From an uncultured Eubacterium sp. (GTDB taxonomy: Bacteria; Bacillota; Clostridia; Peptostreptococcales; Anaerovoracaceae), in contig UQNP01000046.1 of assembly GCA_900542385.1 (NCBI GenBank), positions 1 through 11,570 of the forward strand: a stretch of DNA of 11,570 nt, read 5' to 3'. Each line of letters begins with the position of its first letter. Position 1 is the stretch's first letter. Position numbers and translations under genes: made by a program. A model generated the notes under the pieces. That model saw nothing but the letters and a program-made list of their open reading frames with translations. It was not told where the DNA came from and did not search any database. Below are positions 1-6,612 of this stretch, piece after piece.

Positions 1-2302
1 CAACCTGCTCTTTCATAAAAGATTTTACGGCATCATGCTTTTCAAAATAGGCGTTTATATATTCATCCGCCTCTTTTCTCGTTATATTCAGCTCAGAAGA
101 AAGTCCGAAGGCGCTCATGCCGTAGATAACTCCGAAGTTCACAGCCTTAGCTCTGCTTCTTTCCTCAAGAGTTATTTCATCTTCAGGTATCCCAAGAACT
201 CTTGATGCTGTAGCCCTGTGTATGTCTTCTCCGTTATTGAAGGATTCTATGAGAGATTCATCTCCCGACATGTGCGCCAGCACCCTCAGCTCGATCTGGG
301 AATAATCCGCACCGACAAGGACGCAGTTTTCATTTTCAGGTATGAAGGATTTTCTTAGCTGTCTGCCCAGCTCCTGTCGAATAGGGATGTTCTGAAGATT
401 AGGCTCTGTACAGCTTATTCTTCCTGTAGTCGTTACAGTCTGATTGAAATGGGCATGCACTTTACCGTCTTCTCTGTTTATGAGCGGTATCATCCCGTCC
501 ACATAAGTACTCTTGAGCTTGGAAAAAGTCCTGTACTCCAATATTGCCGGAACTATGGGATGCTTATCCTTTATTCTCTCAAGTATATCTGCACTGGTGG
601 AATATCCTCGTTTTGTTTTTTTACCTGCCGGAAGATCAAGATCCTCAAACAGTATTTCTCCAAGCTGCAGCGGAGAATTGATATTGAAATCTTTACCCGC
701 GTATCCGTATATCTTTCGACTGGTTTCATCTATTTTTTCAGTCAGCTCCTCACCGAACTTGAAAAGAGTCTGCCTGTCTACTCTGAATCCTTCCTTTTCC
801 ATGCCGGCCATTACTTCCACCAGCGGAAGCTCTACATTGTACAGGACATTCTCAAGTTTTTCCGCTTCTATTTTTTTCTGCTGAAGCTTCTTAAGATTCA
901 GCACAGCAACACATACTTCAAGGCCGTAATCCATGCAGTTCCTGACAGCATCGGAAAACATATCCAGCTGGCTGTTCCTCTCGTCAAAAGATTTCTCATC
1001 TTCCACGGTTATATGAAAATACTCGTTTGTAAGAGCCGAAAGGCTGTAATTGCTCCTTCCTGAGTCCAGTACATACTGTGTTATTTCCGTATCGAAGGAA
1101 GTATTGAAGCTCTTCACCCCGCTGTACATTAGCAGAAAATAATCATTTTTTAATCCGTGACCTTCAAAAGACAGATCCTGTGAATCAAGCCACTGGAAAA
1201 ATTCATCTATTTTACCACATTCAAAATAATAGTACATTCTGCCGCTCAGCACAGCCAGCCCGTCAGCTTTCGCTCTTTCAAGATGTGAGCCGTTTCCAAA
1301 AACTTTTATTATAACTGTCTTTTCAAGTTCTATGTTTTTAAGCTCATCGGCACTTTGTACAAGCACCTTTTCAAAATCCTTGGGATCTGTAATGTCAGTA
1401 TTTTCTGCGGCTTTCTCGGCACTGTATCTGTCCTGCGCCGAAACATTGAGCTTCTTCAGGAATTTATTGAACTCCAGCTTCGTATACAGAGGAATCAAGG
1501 CGTCGTAATCCGGTTCTCCAAGCACGTATTCATCAAAATCTATATCTATAGGTACGCTTGTGTTGATCGTGGCCAGTCTTTTGCTCATCACCGCAAGCTG
1601 GATATTATCCTCCACCTTTTTCCTCGTTCCCGCAGGAGTTATATCCTCTGTATTCTGCATCATATTTTCTATGCTGCCGAACTGTTTTATCAGCTTGGAC
1701 GCAGTTTTCTCTCCTACTCCCGGTATCCCCGGTATATTGTCGGACTGATCTCCCATAAGGCCTTTATAATCTATAAACTGTTTAGGCGTAAATCCATATT
1801 TTTCGATCATCGCCTGTTCATCGTATATCTCAAATTCAGATACACCTTTTCTCGTTATTATGACTTTGGTTATTTCAGATGCCAGCTGCAATTCATCTTT
1901 GTCTCCCGTAACGATATAGGGCTCAAAACCTTCTTTCTCAGCTCTTTTTACTACTGTGCCGATGATGTCGTCAGCTTCAAAGCCTTCCATCTCTATCTGC
2001 TTTATCTTCATTGCCGCCAGGACATCTTTCAGAAGCGGTATCTGCATAGCAAGCTCCGGCGGCATTTTCTTTCTTCCCGCCTTATATGCATCGTACTCCT
2101 TGTGTCTGAAAGTAGGCGCTTTCATATCGAAAGCCACCGCCATATGAGAAGGTTCGTAATCACGCTTTATCTTCTCGAGCATATTTATAAATCCGAATAT
2201 ACCATGGGTAAATATTCCCTCCTTGGTTATCATCGGATTTCTCATGGCATAATACGCCCTGTTTATAAGGCTGTTTCCGTCTATAACTGCTATCCTACTC
2301 AT
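1..2302 (-). CDS. polA: DNA polymerase I (3' end outside the window)
   Basis: Family A DNA polymerase for Okazaki-fragment processing and repair. The frame is open from ATG 2302 to the window edge, 767 codons with no stop. The N-terminal 5' nuclease (about residues 1-290) shows the opening MSRIAVIDGNS, EADDIIG, VTGDKDELQL and the helix-hairpin-helix GDQSDNIPGIPGVGEKTAS. A 3'-5' exonuclease-like domain (about 300-470) follows, but it is degenerate. Asp387 aligns with the E. coli Asp424 position. The first D-x-E motif is absent, and the last catalytic Asp appears to be Gly460 in MDYGLK. The polymerase domain has motif A DYSQIELR (Asp666) and motif B RSRAKAVNFGVIYG (Lys719). Motif C and roughly the last 110-130 residues lie beyond position 1. 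The start overlaps the peptidase stop as ATGA, with AAGGAG 5 nt upstream, so translation is probably coupled. Identity is certain; loss of proofreading is inferred from an alignment made by eye. Confidence 0.96.
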   Translation of the reverse strand, partial: MSRIAVIDGNSLINRAYYAMRNPMITKEGIFTHGIFGFINMLEKIKRDYEPSHMAVAFDMKAPTFRHKEYDAYKAGRKKMPPELAMQIPLLKDVLAAMKIKQIEMEGFEADDIIGTVVKRAEKEGFEPYIVTGDKDELQLASEITKVIITRKGVSEFEIYDEQAMIEKYGFTPKQFIDYKGLMGDQSDNIPGIPGVGEKTASKLIKQFGSIENMMQNTEDITPAGTRKKVEDNIQLAVMSKRLATINTSVPIDIDFDEYVLGEPDYDALIPLYTKLEFNKFLKKLNVSAQDRYSAEKAAENTDITDPKDFEKVLVQSADELKNIELEKTVIIKVFGNGSHLERAKADGLAVLSGRMYYYFECGKIDEFFQWLDSQDLSFEGHGLKNDYFLLMYSGVKSFNTSFDTEITQYVLDSGRSNYSLSALTNEYFHITVEDEKSFDERNSQLDMFSDAVRNCMDYGLEVCVAVLNLKKLQQKKIEAEKLENVLYNVELPLVEVMAGMEKEGFRVDRQTLFKFGEELTEKIDETSRKIYGYAGKDFNINSPLQLGEILFEDLDLPAGKKTKRGYSTSADILERIKDKHPIVPAILEYRTFSKLKSTYVDGMIPLINREDGKVHAHFNQTVTTTGRISCTEPNLQNIPIRQELGRQLRKSFIPENENCVLVGADYSQIELRVLAHMSGDESLIESFNNGEDIHRATASRVLGIPEDEITLEERSRAKAVNFGVIYGMSAFGLSSELNITRKEADEYINAYFEKHDAVKSFMKEQV

Positions 2303-3282
2303 TTATTCTCCTTCTTTATATCGCTCATAGCTTTGAATCCGTACGCTGACCTCGCATATCTGACACCGTTGTTTACAGCCTTGCCCATCACATATGCTCC
2401 CAGGTCTCCAAGCGCATCCTGATTTACTTCCACGTCGCCTCTGGCCATAAAAAATATAGTATCTCCGTCTGCCGACGTGTGCACCGGCTTTATAGCATCG
2501 GCGTATCCATCGTGAGCCATCGACGCAAGTTTGCTGCACTGTGCTTTTGAAAGGGCTGCGTTCGTTATTATACATCCTATGGTCGTATTGCCTTTGAACA
2601 CATTTTTCTTAGCTTCTGCCGAGTTCCACATCGCATTCCGTGTGCTGACGATCCTGCTTCCGTCTTCGCTCAGAAGTCCCGCCATAGGCTCTCCCGTATC
2701 AACATCGTACACATCTCCCAGACAGTTTACAGCAACTACCGCGCCCACTTTCAGATTCCCTGTCTTCAATGCGTAAAAGCCCAGTCCGCCTTTCATCAGC
2801 CGTTCTTTACCCATGAATTTTCCCACTGTAGCGCCTGTGCCTGCTCCGTAATTTCCCATCTGCGGCTCGTTTTTTTCAGATTCAATGCAGGCGTTGTATC
2901 CCATATCTGCATCAGGCCTGCACTTAGCATCAGCGGTGATAAGATCAAAAAGACATGCGCCGGATACTATAGGGACCTGCCCTGCACCTGTATCAAAGCC
3001 TATTTCATTTTCTTCAAGATACTTCATCACTCCTCCTGAAGCATCAAGACCGAATGCGCTTCCTCCCGAAAGCACTACTGCATACAAAGCTTCGCACATA
3101 CTGACAGGAGAAAGCAGATCCGTCTCTCTCGTGGCGGGACCTCCTCCTCTTACATCTACACCGCCTACTGCGCCTTCATCGCATATTATTACAGTGCAGC
3201 CTGTACCTCCTCTGACATTTTGAGCATTGCCTATACGAAAACCTTCTATACTGTTTATGCTTATCTCTTCTATAACACTCAC
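2299..3282 (-). CDS. P1-family (DmpA/ThnT-like) self-cleaving peptidase, 327 aa
   Basis: N-terminal-nucleophile hydrolase of MEROPS family P1 (L-aminopeptidase/D-esterase group). These enzymes cut themselves into alpha and beta chains, and the new N-terminal residue becomes the nucleophile. Visible family features are VGGVDVRGGGPATRETD (about residues 39-55), LSGGSAFGLDASGGV (71-85), GNYGAGTGATVGK (143-155) and GNTTIGCIITNAALSKAQ (231-248). By analogy with ThnT, the expected cleavage is Asn232/Thr233, making Thr233 the nucleophile; this is inferred. There is no signal peptide, so it is probably cytoplasmic. The start is GTG at 3282, with AAGGAG 7 nt upstream, only 17 bp after the FNT stop. 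Its TGA overlaps the polA ATG. The natural substrate is unknown; D-amino-acid peptides or amides, or beta-peptides, are known for relatives. Length is normal for bacterial members. Confidence 0.92.
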   Translation of the reverse strand: MSVIEEISINSIEGFRIGNAQNVRGGTGCTVIICDEGAVGGVDVRGGGPATRETDLLSPVSMCEALYAVVLSGGSAFGLDASGGVMKYLEENEIGFDTGAGQVPIVSGACLFDLITADAKCRPDADMGYNACIESEKNEPQMGNYGAGTGATVGKFMGKERLMKGGLGFYALKTGNLKVGAVVAVNCLGDVYDVDTGEPMAGLLSEDGSRIVSTRNAMWNSAEAKKNVFKGNTTIGCIITNAALSKAQCSKLASMAHDGYADAIKPVHTSADGDTIFFMARGDVEVNQDALGDLGAYVMGKAVNNGVRYARSAYGFKAMSDIKKENK

Positions 3283-3299
3283 AGCTGTTCTCCTTATCC

Positions 3300-4133
3300 T
3301 TAAATATCCTTTTTGCCCAGCTTCCTATGTACCGTCCAATATGTCATGCCTACGAATATGCCGCCTCCCGCTATATTCCCGAGAGTTACCGGCAGCAGAT
3401 TCTTAATGAAAAAATTAGCTGCCGTAAGACATGAGGCATCCACACCTGCAAGCTGAACAAACATATCGTTTTGTGCAGCGGCTATGCCGGCAGGAATGAA
3501 ATACATATTGGCTACGCTGTGCTCAAATCCGGAGAGCACGAAAAGTCCTATACAAAACCATATCGAAAATATCTTGCTCACCGTCTCTGAGGCTCCTGTA
3601 GCCATCCATACTGCAAGGCATACGAGCCAGTTGCACATTATTCCAAGTATAAACGCTCTTGCAAAATCCAGATTGACTTTAGTATACGCCGTTTTTACGA
3701 CAGCAGCTCCAAGAAGACCGTCCCCTGTATCCCACAATCCTGAAGCGGAAATCAGAAGCACTATGATCAATGATCCTGCCATATTGCCAAAATATACGAT
3801 GACCCAATTCCTCAGCATCTGAGAAACCTTTACCTTCCTATCCATAACTCCTGTTATCATCATACAGTTGCCTGTAAATAACTCAGCGCCGCAAAGCACT
3901 ACCATCATAAGTCCTACAGGAAAAACAGCCGCGGAGACCAATTTACCTATCCCCACCGTTGCTGCATCCGCTGTAAGATTGAATGATGCCATAGCTGAAG
4001 CCTGAGCGCCGAAAGCTATATAGGCTCCTGCCAGCACTGCTAAGATCAAAAGTTTCAAGAATTTTCCGGAAGCCTTATCCACGCTGCTTTCCGAAACTGC
4101 ATTTAAAATTTCTAGTGATGTTAGTGATTTCAA
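3300..4133 (-). CDS. FNT-family formate/nitrite/hydrosulfide channel, 277 aa
   Basis: Pentameric inner-membrane channel of the FNT family (FocA, NirC, HSC), passing small monovalent anions such as formate, nitrite or hydrosulfide. About six hydrophobic segments are visible. Family motifs are LAGAYIAFGA (34-43), CGAELFTGNCM (81-91, with the omega-loop Thr87), GIMCNWLVCLAVW (164-176) and GFEHSVANMYFIPAG (202-216), whose His205 matches the central gating/protonation histidine of FocA. LPVTLGNIAGGGIFVG (247-262) is the last conserved helix. The start is TTG at 4133, chosen because GGAAG lies 7 nt upstream and the N-terminus is the usual short amphipathic leader. It is the first gene of a probable operon with the peptidase and polA. 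No formate lyase, nitrite reductase or sulfite reductase gene is nearby, so the substrate cannot be assigned. Confidence 0.94.
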   Translation of the reverse strand: MKSLTSLEILNAVSESSVDKASGKFLKLLILAVLAGAYIAFGAQASAMASFNLTADAATVGIGKLVSAAVFPVGLMMVVLCGAELFTGNCMMITGVMDRKVKVSQMLRNWVIVYFGNMAGSLIIVLLISASGLWDTGDGLLGAAVVKTAYTKVNLDFARAFILGIMCNWLVCLAVWMATGASETVSKIFSIWFCIGLFVLSGFEHSVANMYFIPAGIAAAQNDMFVQLAGVDASCLTAANFFIKNLLPVTLGNIAGGGIFVGMTYWTVHRKLGKKDI

Positions 4134-4172
4134 TTTTCTACTTCCTTATACTAAAATTATTGCAATAAAAAT

Positions 4173-4198
4173 ACCTGCACGGATCATACCGTGCAGGT
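4173..4198 (-). terminator. Hairpin terminator after htpG, overlapping the FNT leader
   Basis: Perfect 10-bp inverted repeat, ACCTGCACGG and CCGTGCAGGT, around a 6-nt loop. On the minus strand it is followed by ATTTTTATT (4172-4164), so it is an intrinsic terminator for htpG, whose stop codon ends 20 bp before the stem. There is no T tract on the other side, so it acts in one direction. The predicted start of the FNT transcript falls on the edge of this stem (see the promoter at 4202-4230). Confidence 0.88.
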
Positions 4199-4201
4199 TG
4201 A

Positions 4202-4230
4202 ATTATACCATATCGGCTCTATTTTGTCAT
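4202..4230 (-). promoter_or_regulatory. Probable sigma-A promoter for the FNT-peptidase-polA operon
   Basis: On the minus strand, -35 ATGACA (4225-4230, 5 of 6 to consensus), a 17-bp spacer ending in TGG, and a perfect -10 TATAAT (4202-4207). The -35 box lies inside the last codons of htpG and the -10 just after its stop. The expected transcript start, near 4195, is inside or next to the terminator hairpin. The hairpin would then form the 5' end of the mRNA, or stop it early. Prediction from sequence only. Confidence 0.65.
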
Positions 4231-6123
4231 TAACCGGCATACAGCATTTGAAAATGCTACAGGATCTTCTATAGGCAGACCTTCTATCAGCAGAGCCTGA
4301 TCGTACAGAAGTTTTGCATACTCAGCCAGATCGTCCTTGTTTTCGTTATATACTTTACCGAGCACTTCAAATACAGGATGCTCAGCATTTATTTCGAGCA
4401 CGCGTTCTGCTTTTACTTTCTGATCTGTAGGCATGGAATTGAGGACTTTCTCCATCTCTATGGAAAGACCGCCCTTTGCGGTAAGACATACAGGATGACT
4501 CTTCAGTCTGTGAGTCAGTTTTACGTCGCTTACCTTTCCATCAAGAGCTTCTTTCATGCACTCAAGCATATCCTTGCTGTCCTCCGACTGCTTTTCATTT
4601 TTCTTCTTTTCTTCTTCGCTTTCTTCTATGTCCAGATCATCGGCAGATACAGACTTGAATTCCTTTTCTTTGAAATCGTGCATTACCTGAAGCGCAAATT
4701 CATCAACGTCGTCCGTCAGATACAGTATTTCATATCCCTTATCCTTAAGCAGTTCCGTCTGCGGAAGCTTATCGGTCTTTTCAGTATTTTCTCCTGCCGC
4801 GTAGTAGATGTATTTCTGATCCGGCTTCATCCTCTCCACGTATTCATCGAGAGTAACAAGTTTCTTTTCGCTCGAGGAGTAGAACATAAGAAGATCCTGC
4901 AGAGCTTCTTTGTTCATACCGTAATTATCGTATATACCGTATTTAAGCTGAAGTCCGAAGTTATTGAAGAACTCTGTATACTTTTCTCTGTCGTTTTTCA
5001 GCATCTGAAGCAGTTCGCTCTTTATCTTCTTTTCCAATCTCTTTGCTATCGCCTTGAGCTGTCTGTCATGCTGCAGCATTTCCCTTGAAATGTTCAGAGA
5101 CAGATCCTGCGAATCCACGAGACCTCTTACAAAACTGAAATAATCCGGCAGCAGATCGGCGCATTTATCCATGATCAAAACTCCCGAAGAATAGAGCTGC
5201 AGACCTTTTTCATATTCTTTAGTATAGTAATTGTACGGAGCTTTTGACGGTATGAAAAGCAGTGCCGTGTAGCTTACCACACCTTCAACGTCTGTATGTA
5301 TGACCTTGGCAGGGTCTGTGAAATCAAAGAATTTTTCTTTATAAAATTCATTATAATCTTCATCTTTGAGGTCATTCTTATTTCTCTTCCAGAGAGGAAC
5401 CATGCTGTTGAGCGTTTCAAGCTCGTAATACGTTTCATATTCCTGTTCCTCAGGTTTTTTATCTTCATCTCCCTTTTTCAGGCGATGTTTTTCAGCCATC
5501 ATCTTTATCGGGTAATGTATATAATCGGAATATCTCTTTACCAGTTCTCTGATCCTGTATTCATCCAGATATTCACTGTATTTCTCATCTTCCGTATCTT
5601 CTTTAAGCTTAAGTGTTATTTCCGTACCGTTCGATTCCTTATCTGCTTCTTTCACAGTATATCCGTCGGCGCCTGAGGATTCCCACTCATAAGCCGTATC
5701 TTCACCGTATGCTTTGCTCAGCACAGTTACCTTGTCGCTTACCATGAAAGCCGAATAAAATCCGACTCCGAACTGTCCTATGATATCTATCTCATCCTTT
5801 TTATCCATAGCAGCCTTAAAATCTAAAGATCCGCTTTTGGCTATAGTGCCAAGGTTTTTCTCAAGTTCCTCTTTGCTCATGCCCATGCCGTTATCGATTA
5901 TCCTGAGAGTCCTCTCCTCCTTATCTCTTTCGATCAATATGCAGAAATCATCTCTGGATATACCTGTATCTCCGCTGGTAAGTCCATGATAATAAAGTTT
6001 ATCTATAGCATCGCTTGCATTGGAAATGAGCTCCCTCAAAAAAATCTCCTTATGAGTGTATATGGAATTTATCATCAGATCCAAAAGTCTCTTTGATTCT
6101 GCCTTAAATTGTTTTTTAGCCAT
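4219..6123 (-). CDS. htpG: Molecular chaperone HtpG (Hsp90), 634 aa
   Basis: Bacterial Hsp90, a cytoplasmic ATP-dependent dimeric chaperone. The N-terminal GHKL ATPase shows [16 protein letters not shown] (Glu31, Asn35 and Asp39, the catalytic/Mg/ATP residues), DNGMGM (Asp77), GTIAKSGS and the lid [13 protein letters not shown], ending near GTEITLKL. The middle domain includes [51 protein letters not shown] split over about residues 310-350, and the C-terminal dimerisation domain runs to the end. A highly charged acidic/lysine stretch ([13 protein letters not shown]) sits between the middle and C-terminal domains. I place the start at ATG 6123, not at the in-frame ATG 6156. The latter lies within the CIRCE element and has no ribosome site, whereas AAGGGAG stands 7 nt before 6123 and the resulting N-terminus [18 protein letters not shown] fits the family. 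E. coli HtpG is 624 aa. Confidence 0.97.
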   Translation of the reverse strand: MAKKQFKAESKRLLDLMINSIYTHKEIFLRELISNASDAIDKLYYHGLTSGDTGISRDDFCILIERDKEERTLRIIDNGMGMSKEELEKNLGTIAKSGSLDFKAAMDKKDEIDIIGQFGVGFYSAFMVSDKVTVLSKAYGEDTAYEWESSGADGYTVKEADKESNGTEITLKLKEDTEDEKYSEYLDEYRIRELVKRYSDYIHYPIKMMAEKHRLKKGDEDKKPEEQEYETYYELETLNSMVPLWKRNKNDLKDEDYNEFYKEKFFDFTDPAKVIHTDVEGVVSYTALLFIPSKAPYNYYTKEYEKGLQLYSSGVLIMDKCADLLPDYFSFVRGLVDSQDLSLNISREMLQHDRQLKAIAKRLEKKIKSELLQMLKNDREKYTEFFNNFGLQLKYGIYDNYGMNKEALQDLLMFYSSSEKKLVTLDEYVERMKPDQKYIYYAAGENTEKTDKLPQTELLKDKGYEILYLTDDVDEFALQVMHDFKEKEFKSVSADDLDIEESEEEKKKNEKQSEDSKDMLECMKEALDGKVSDVKLTHRLKSHPVCLTAKGGLSIEMEKVLNSMPTDQKVKAERVLEINAEHPVFEVLGKVYNENKDDLAEYAKLLYDQALLIEGLPIEDPVAFSNAVCRLMTK

Positions 6124-6145
6124 TTTATATCTCCCTTCAAATTTA

Positions 6146-6172
6146 TTAGCACTCATTATAAAAGAGTGCTAA
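6146..6172. promoter_or_regulatory. CIRCE operator (HrcA binding site) upstream of htpG
   Basis: Perfect match to the CIRCE consensus: TTAGCACTC (6146-6154), a 9-bp spacer ATTATAAAA, GAGTGCTAA (6164-6172). HrcA represses through this site and is released on heat shock with GroE help. It begins about where the htpG transcript should start and ends 22 bp before the chosen start codon. No hrcA, dnaK or groE gene is in the window. Confidence 0.97.
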
Positions 6173-6176
6173 TACT

Positions 6177-6205
6177 ATAATACGCCTGCTCCTGCCAAAA
6201 ATCAA
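6177..6205 (-). promoter_or_regulatory. Sigma-A promoter of htpG
   Basis: On the minus strand, -35 TTGATT (6200-6205), an exact 17-bp spacer, and -10 TATTAT (6177-6182). The predicted start near 6170 falls at the first bases of the CIRCE element, the usual geometry for HrcA repression. The CIRCE spacer also reads TATAAT on the minus strand, but it has no good -35 partner. Confidence 0.85.
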
Positions 6206-6216
6206 GTGCTGTATAT

Positions 6217-6242
6217 AAAAAAACGCCAAATCACAGATTTGG
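6217..6242 (-). terminator. Hairpin terminator formed by the second 28-bp repeat copy
   Basis: On the minus strand the 7-bp stem CCAAATC / GATTTGG with a 3-nt TGT loop is followed, after CG, by seven T (6217-6223). It would stop transcripts entering from the yebC/small-RNA side, 12 bp before the htpG -35 box, and so insulate the heat-shock promoter. The stem is fairly weak (A/T-rich). Confidence 0.7.
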
Positions 6243-6251
6243 GCAGGGCAT
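6224..6251. repeat. 28-bp direct repeat, copy nearest htpG
   Basis: Identical over 28 bp to 6308-6335. It contains the palindrome CCAAATC-ACA-GATTTGG followed by GCAGGGCAT. This copy abuts a run of seven A (plus strand) and doubles as a terminator on the minus strand. Confidence 0.97.
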
Positions 6252-6254
6252 TTT

Positions 6255-6291
6255 CCACAGTAGACCGCCACGCGCTGAAGCGCTGTGGTCT
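6255..6291. repeat. GC-rich hairpin between the two 28-bp repeats
   Basis: Stem CCACGCGC (6268-6275) with GCGC-T-GTGG (6280-6288), loop TGAA, one bulged T, extended outward by AGA/TCT (6262-6264 with 6289-6291). CCACAG at 6255-6260 can pair instead with CTGTGG at 6283-6288, so two exclusive folds are possible. No open reading frame or known RNA family is recognised. Confidence 0.6.
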
Positions 6292-6307
6292 TTGCGTTTG
6301 ACCTGCG

Positions 6308-6335
6308 CGCCAAATCACAGATTTGGGCAGGGCAT
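6308..6335. repeat. 28-bp direct repeat, copy nearest the small RNA
   Basis: Exact second copy of 6224-6251, offset 84 bp. It begins directly after the small-RNA terminator on the minus strand. Here the palindrome is not followed by a T tract, so this copy is not itself a terminator. Confidence 0.97.
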
Positions 6336-6363
6336 AAAAAAATCCCGAGATGCCGTCGAGGAT
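6336..6363 (-). terminator. Intrinsic terminator of the predicted small RNA
   Basis: On the minus strand ATCC-(T)-CGA pairs with TCGGGAT (7 bp with one bulged T, 7-nt loop CGGCATC) and runs directly into seven T (6336-6342). Together with the structured region before it, this marks the 3' end of a transcript that is not protein-coding. Confidence 0.75.
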
Positions 6364-6482
6364 ATAATTCACGCCCTATCTTTCAATAGGGGGGTGCCCT
6401 GTTTCCGCTTCTGTCGTCCTCACAGGAGGCATGACATAGGCTGACGAAAACGCAGGCTCCCAATGTCGCAATGTAGGTTGAA
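6336..6482 (-). ncRNA. Predicted structured small RNA, family not recognised
   Basis: No open frame of useful size, yet the segment is rich in local pairing and ends in an intrinsic terminator. On the minus strand, 5' to 3', I see three hairpins. The first is GACAT/ATGTC (6463-6467 with 6433-6437), enclosing an inner CTG-CG/CG-CAG stem with a TTTT loop (6441-6455). The second is TGCC-CTGT with ACAGGGCA (6422-6431 with 6395-6402, 2-nt bulge). The third is CCCTAT/ATAGGG (6386-6391 with 6374-6379). A 9-bp inverted repeat, TATAATTCA/TGAATTATA (6479-6487 and 6363-6371), brackets them. The 5' end is uncertain: TATAAT at 6482-6487 could be its -10, but its -35 is poor, and transcription could instead begin at the promoter near 6559-6587. 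I compared it by eye with SRP RNA, 6S RNA and T-box and found no convincing match. Confidence 0.5.
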
Positions 6483-6558
6483 TTATAATACCCTAACGCA
6501 CATTTCAGGATAATTTTATCGTTTTATTTTACATACATTTATTATATATTATACGTAA

Positions 6559-6587
6559 ATTATAATTCTGTGACACACAGAATTCAA
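6559..6587 (-). promoter_or_regulatory. Promoter with a palindromic spacer, downstream of yebC
   Basis: On the minus strand, -35 TTGAAT (6582-6587), a 17-bp spacer, and a perfect -10 TATAAT (6559-6564). It would direct transcription into the small RNA region from about 6552. The 21-bp palindrome at 6564-6584 fills the spacer. It starts 28 bp after the yebC stop codon. Confidence 0.55.
6564..6584. repeat. Perfect 21-bp palindrome: operator candidate or weak yebC terminator
   Basis: Arms AATTCTGTG and CACAGAATT around ACA (plus strand). As RNA it is a 9-bp hairpin with a 3-nt loop. On the minus strand it is followed only by the mixed ATAATTT, so it would be a weak terminator for yebC. As DNA it sits exactly between a -35 and a -10 box, where a repressor or MerR-type regulator could bind. 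It does not match the CIRCE, Fur, LexA or Rex consensus. Confidence 0.6.
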
Positions 6588-6612
6588 GACATTTTTTACG
6601 ACATATGTAGTA

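Noticed and set aside
449..1063. Long plus-strand frames across polA, htpG and the giant gene (for example 449-1063, 1355-2422, 4378-5088)
   Set aside because: They lie antisense to well-supported conserved genes, have unlikely amino-acid make-up and no ribosome sites. They are frame shadows.
6154..6162. TATAAT inside the CIRCE spacer as the htpG -10 box
   Set aside because: No acceptable -35 lies 16-18 bp upstream on the minus strand, while TTGATT-17-TATTAT just before it is clearly better.
6224..6335. Two 28-bp repeats as a CRISPR array
   Set aside because: Only two copies, spaced by 56 bp that itself forms a hairpin, with an internal palindrome and a T tract after one copy on the minus strand. 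No cas genes are nearby. It fits a repeat/terminator element better.
6360..6487. T-box or SRP-like RNA on the plus strand (GGGGGGTGCCCTG, CGTCCT)
   Set aside because: The real T-box core (AGGGTGG-ACCGCG) and the SRP GGAAGGAAGCAGC loop are absent, and no plus-strand gene follows. The terminator faces the minus strand.
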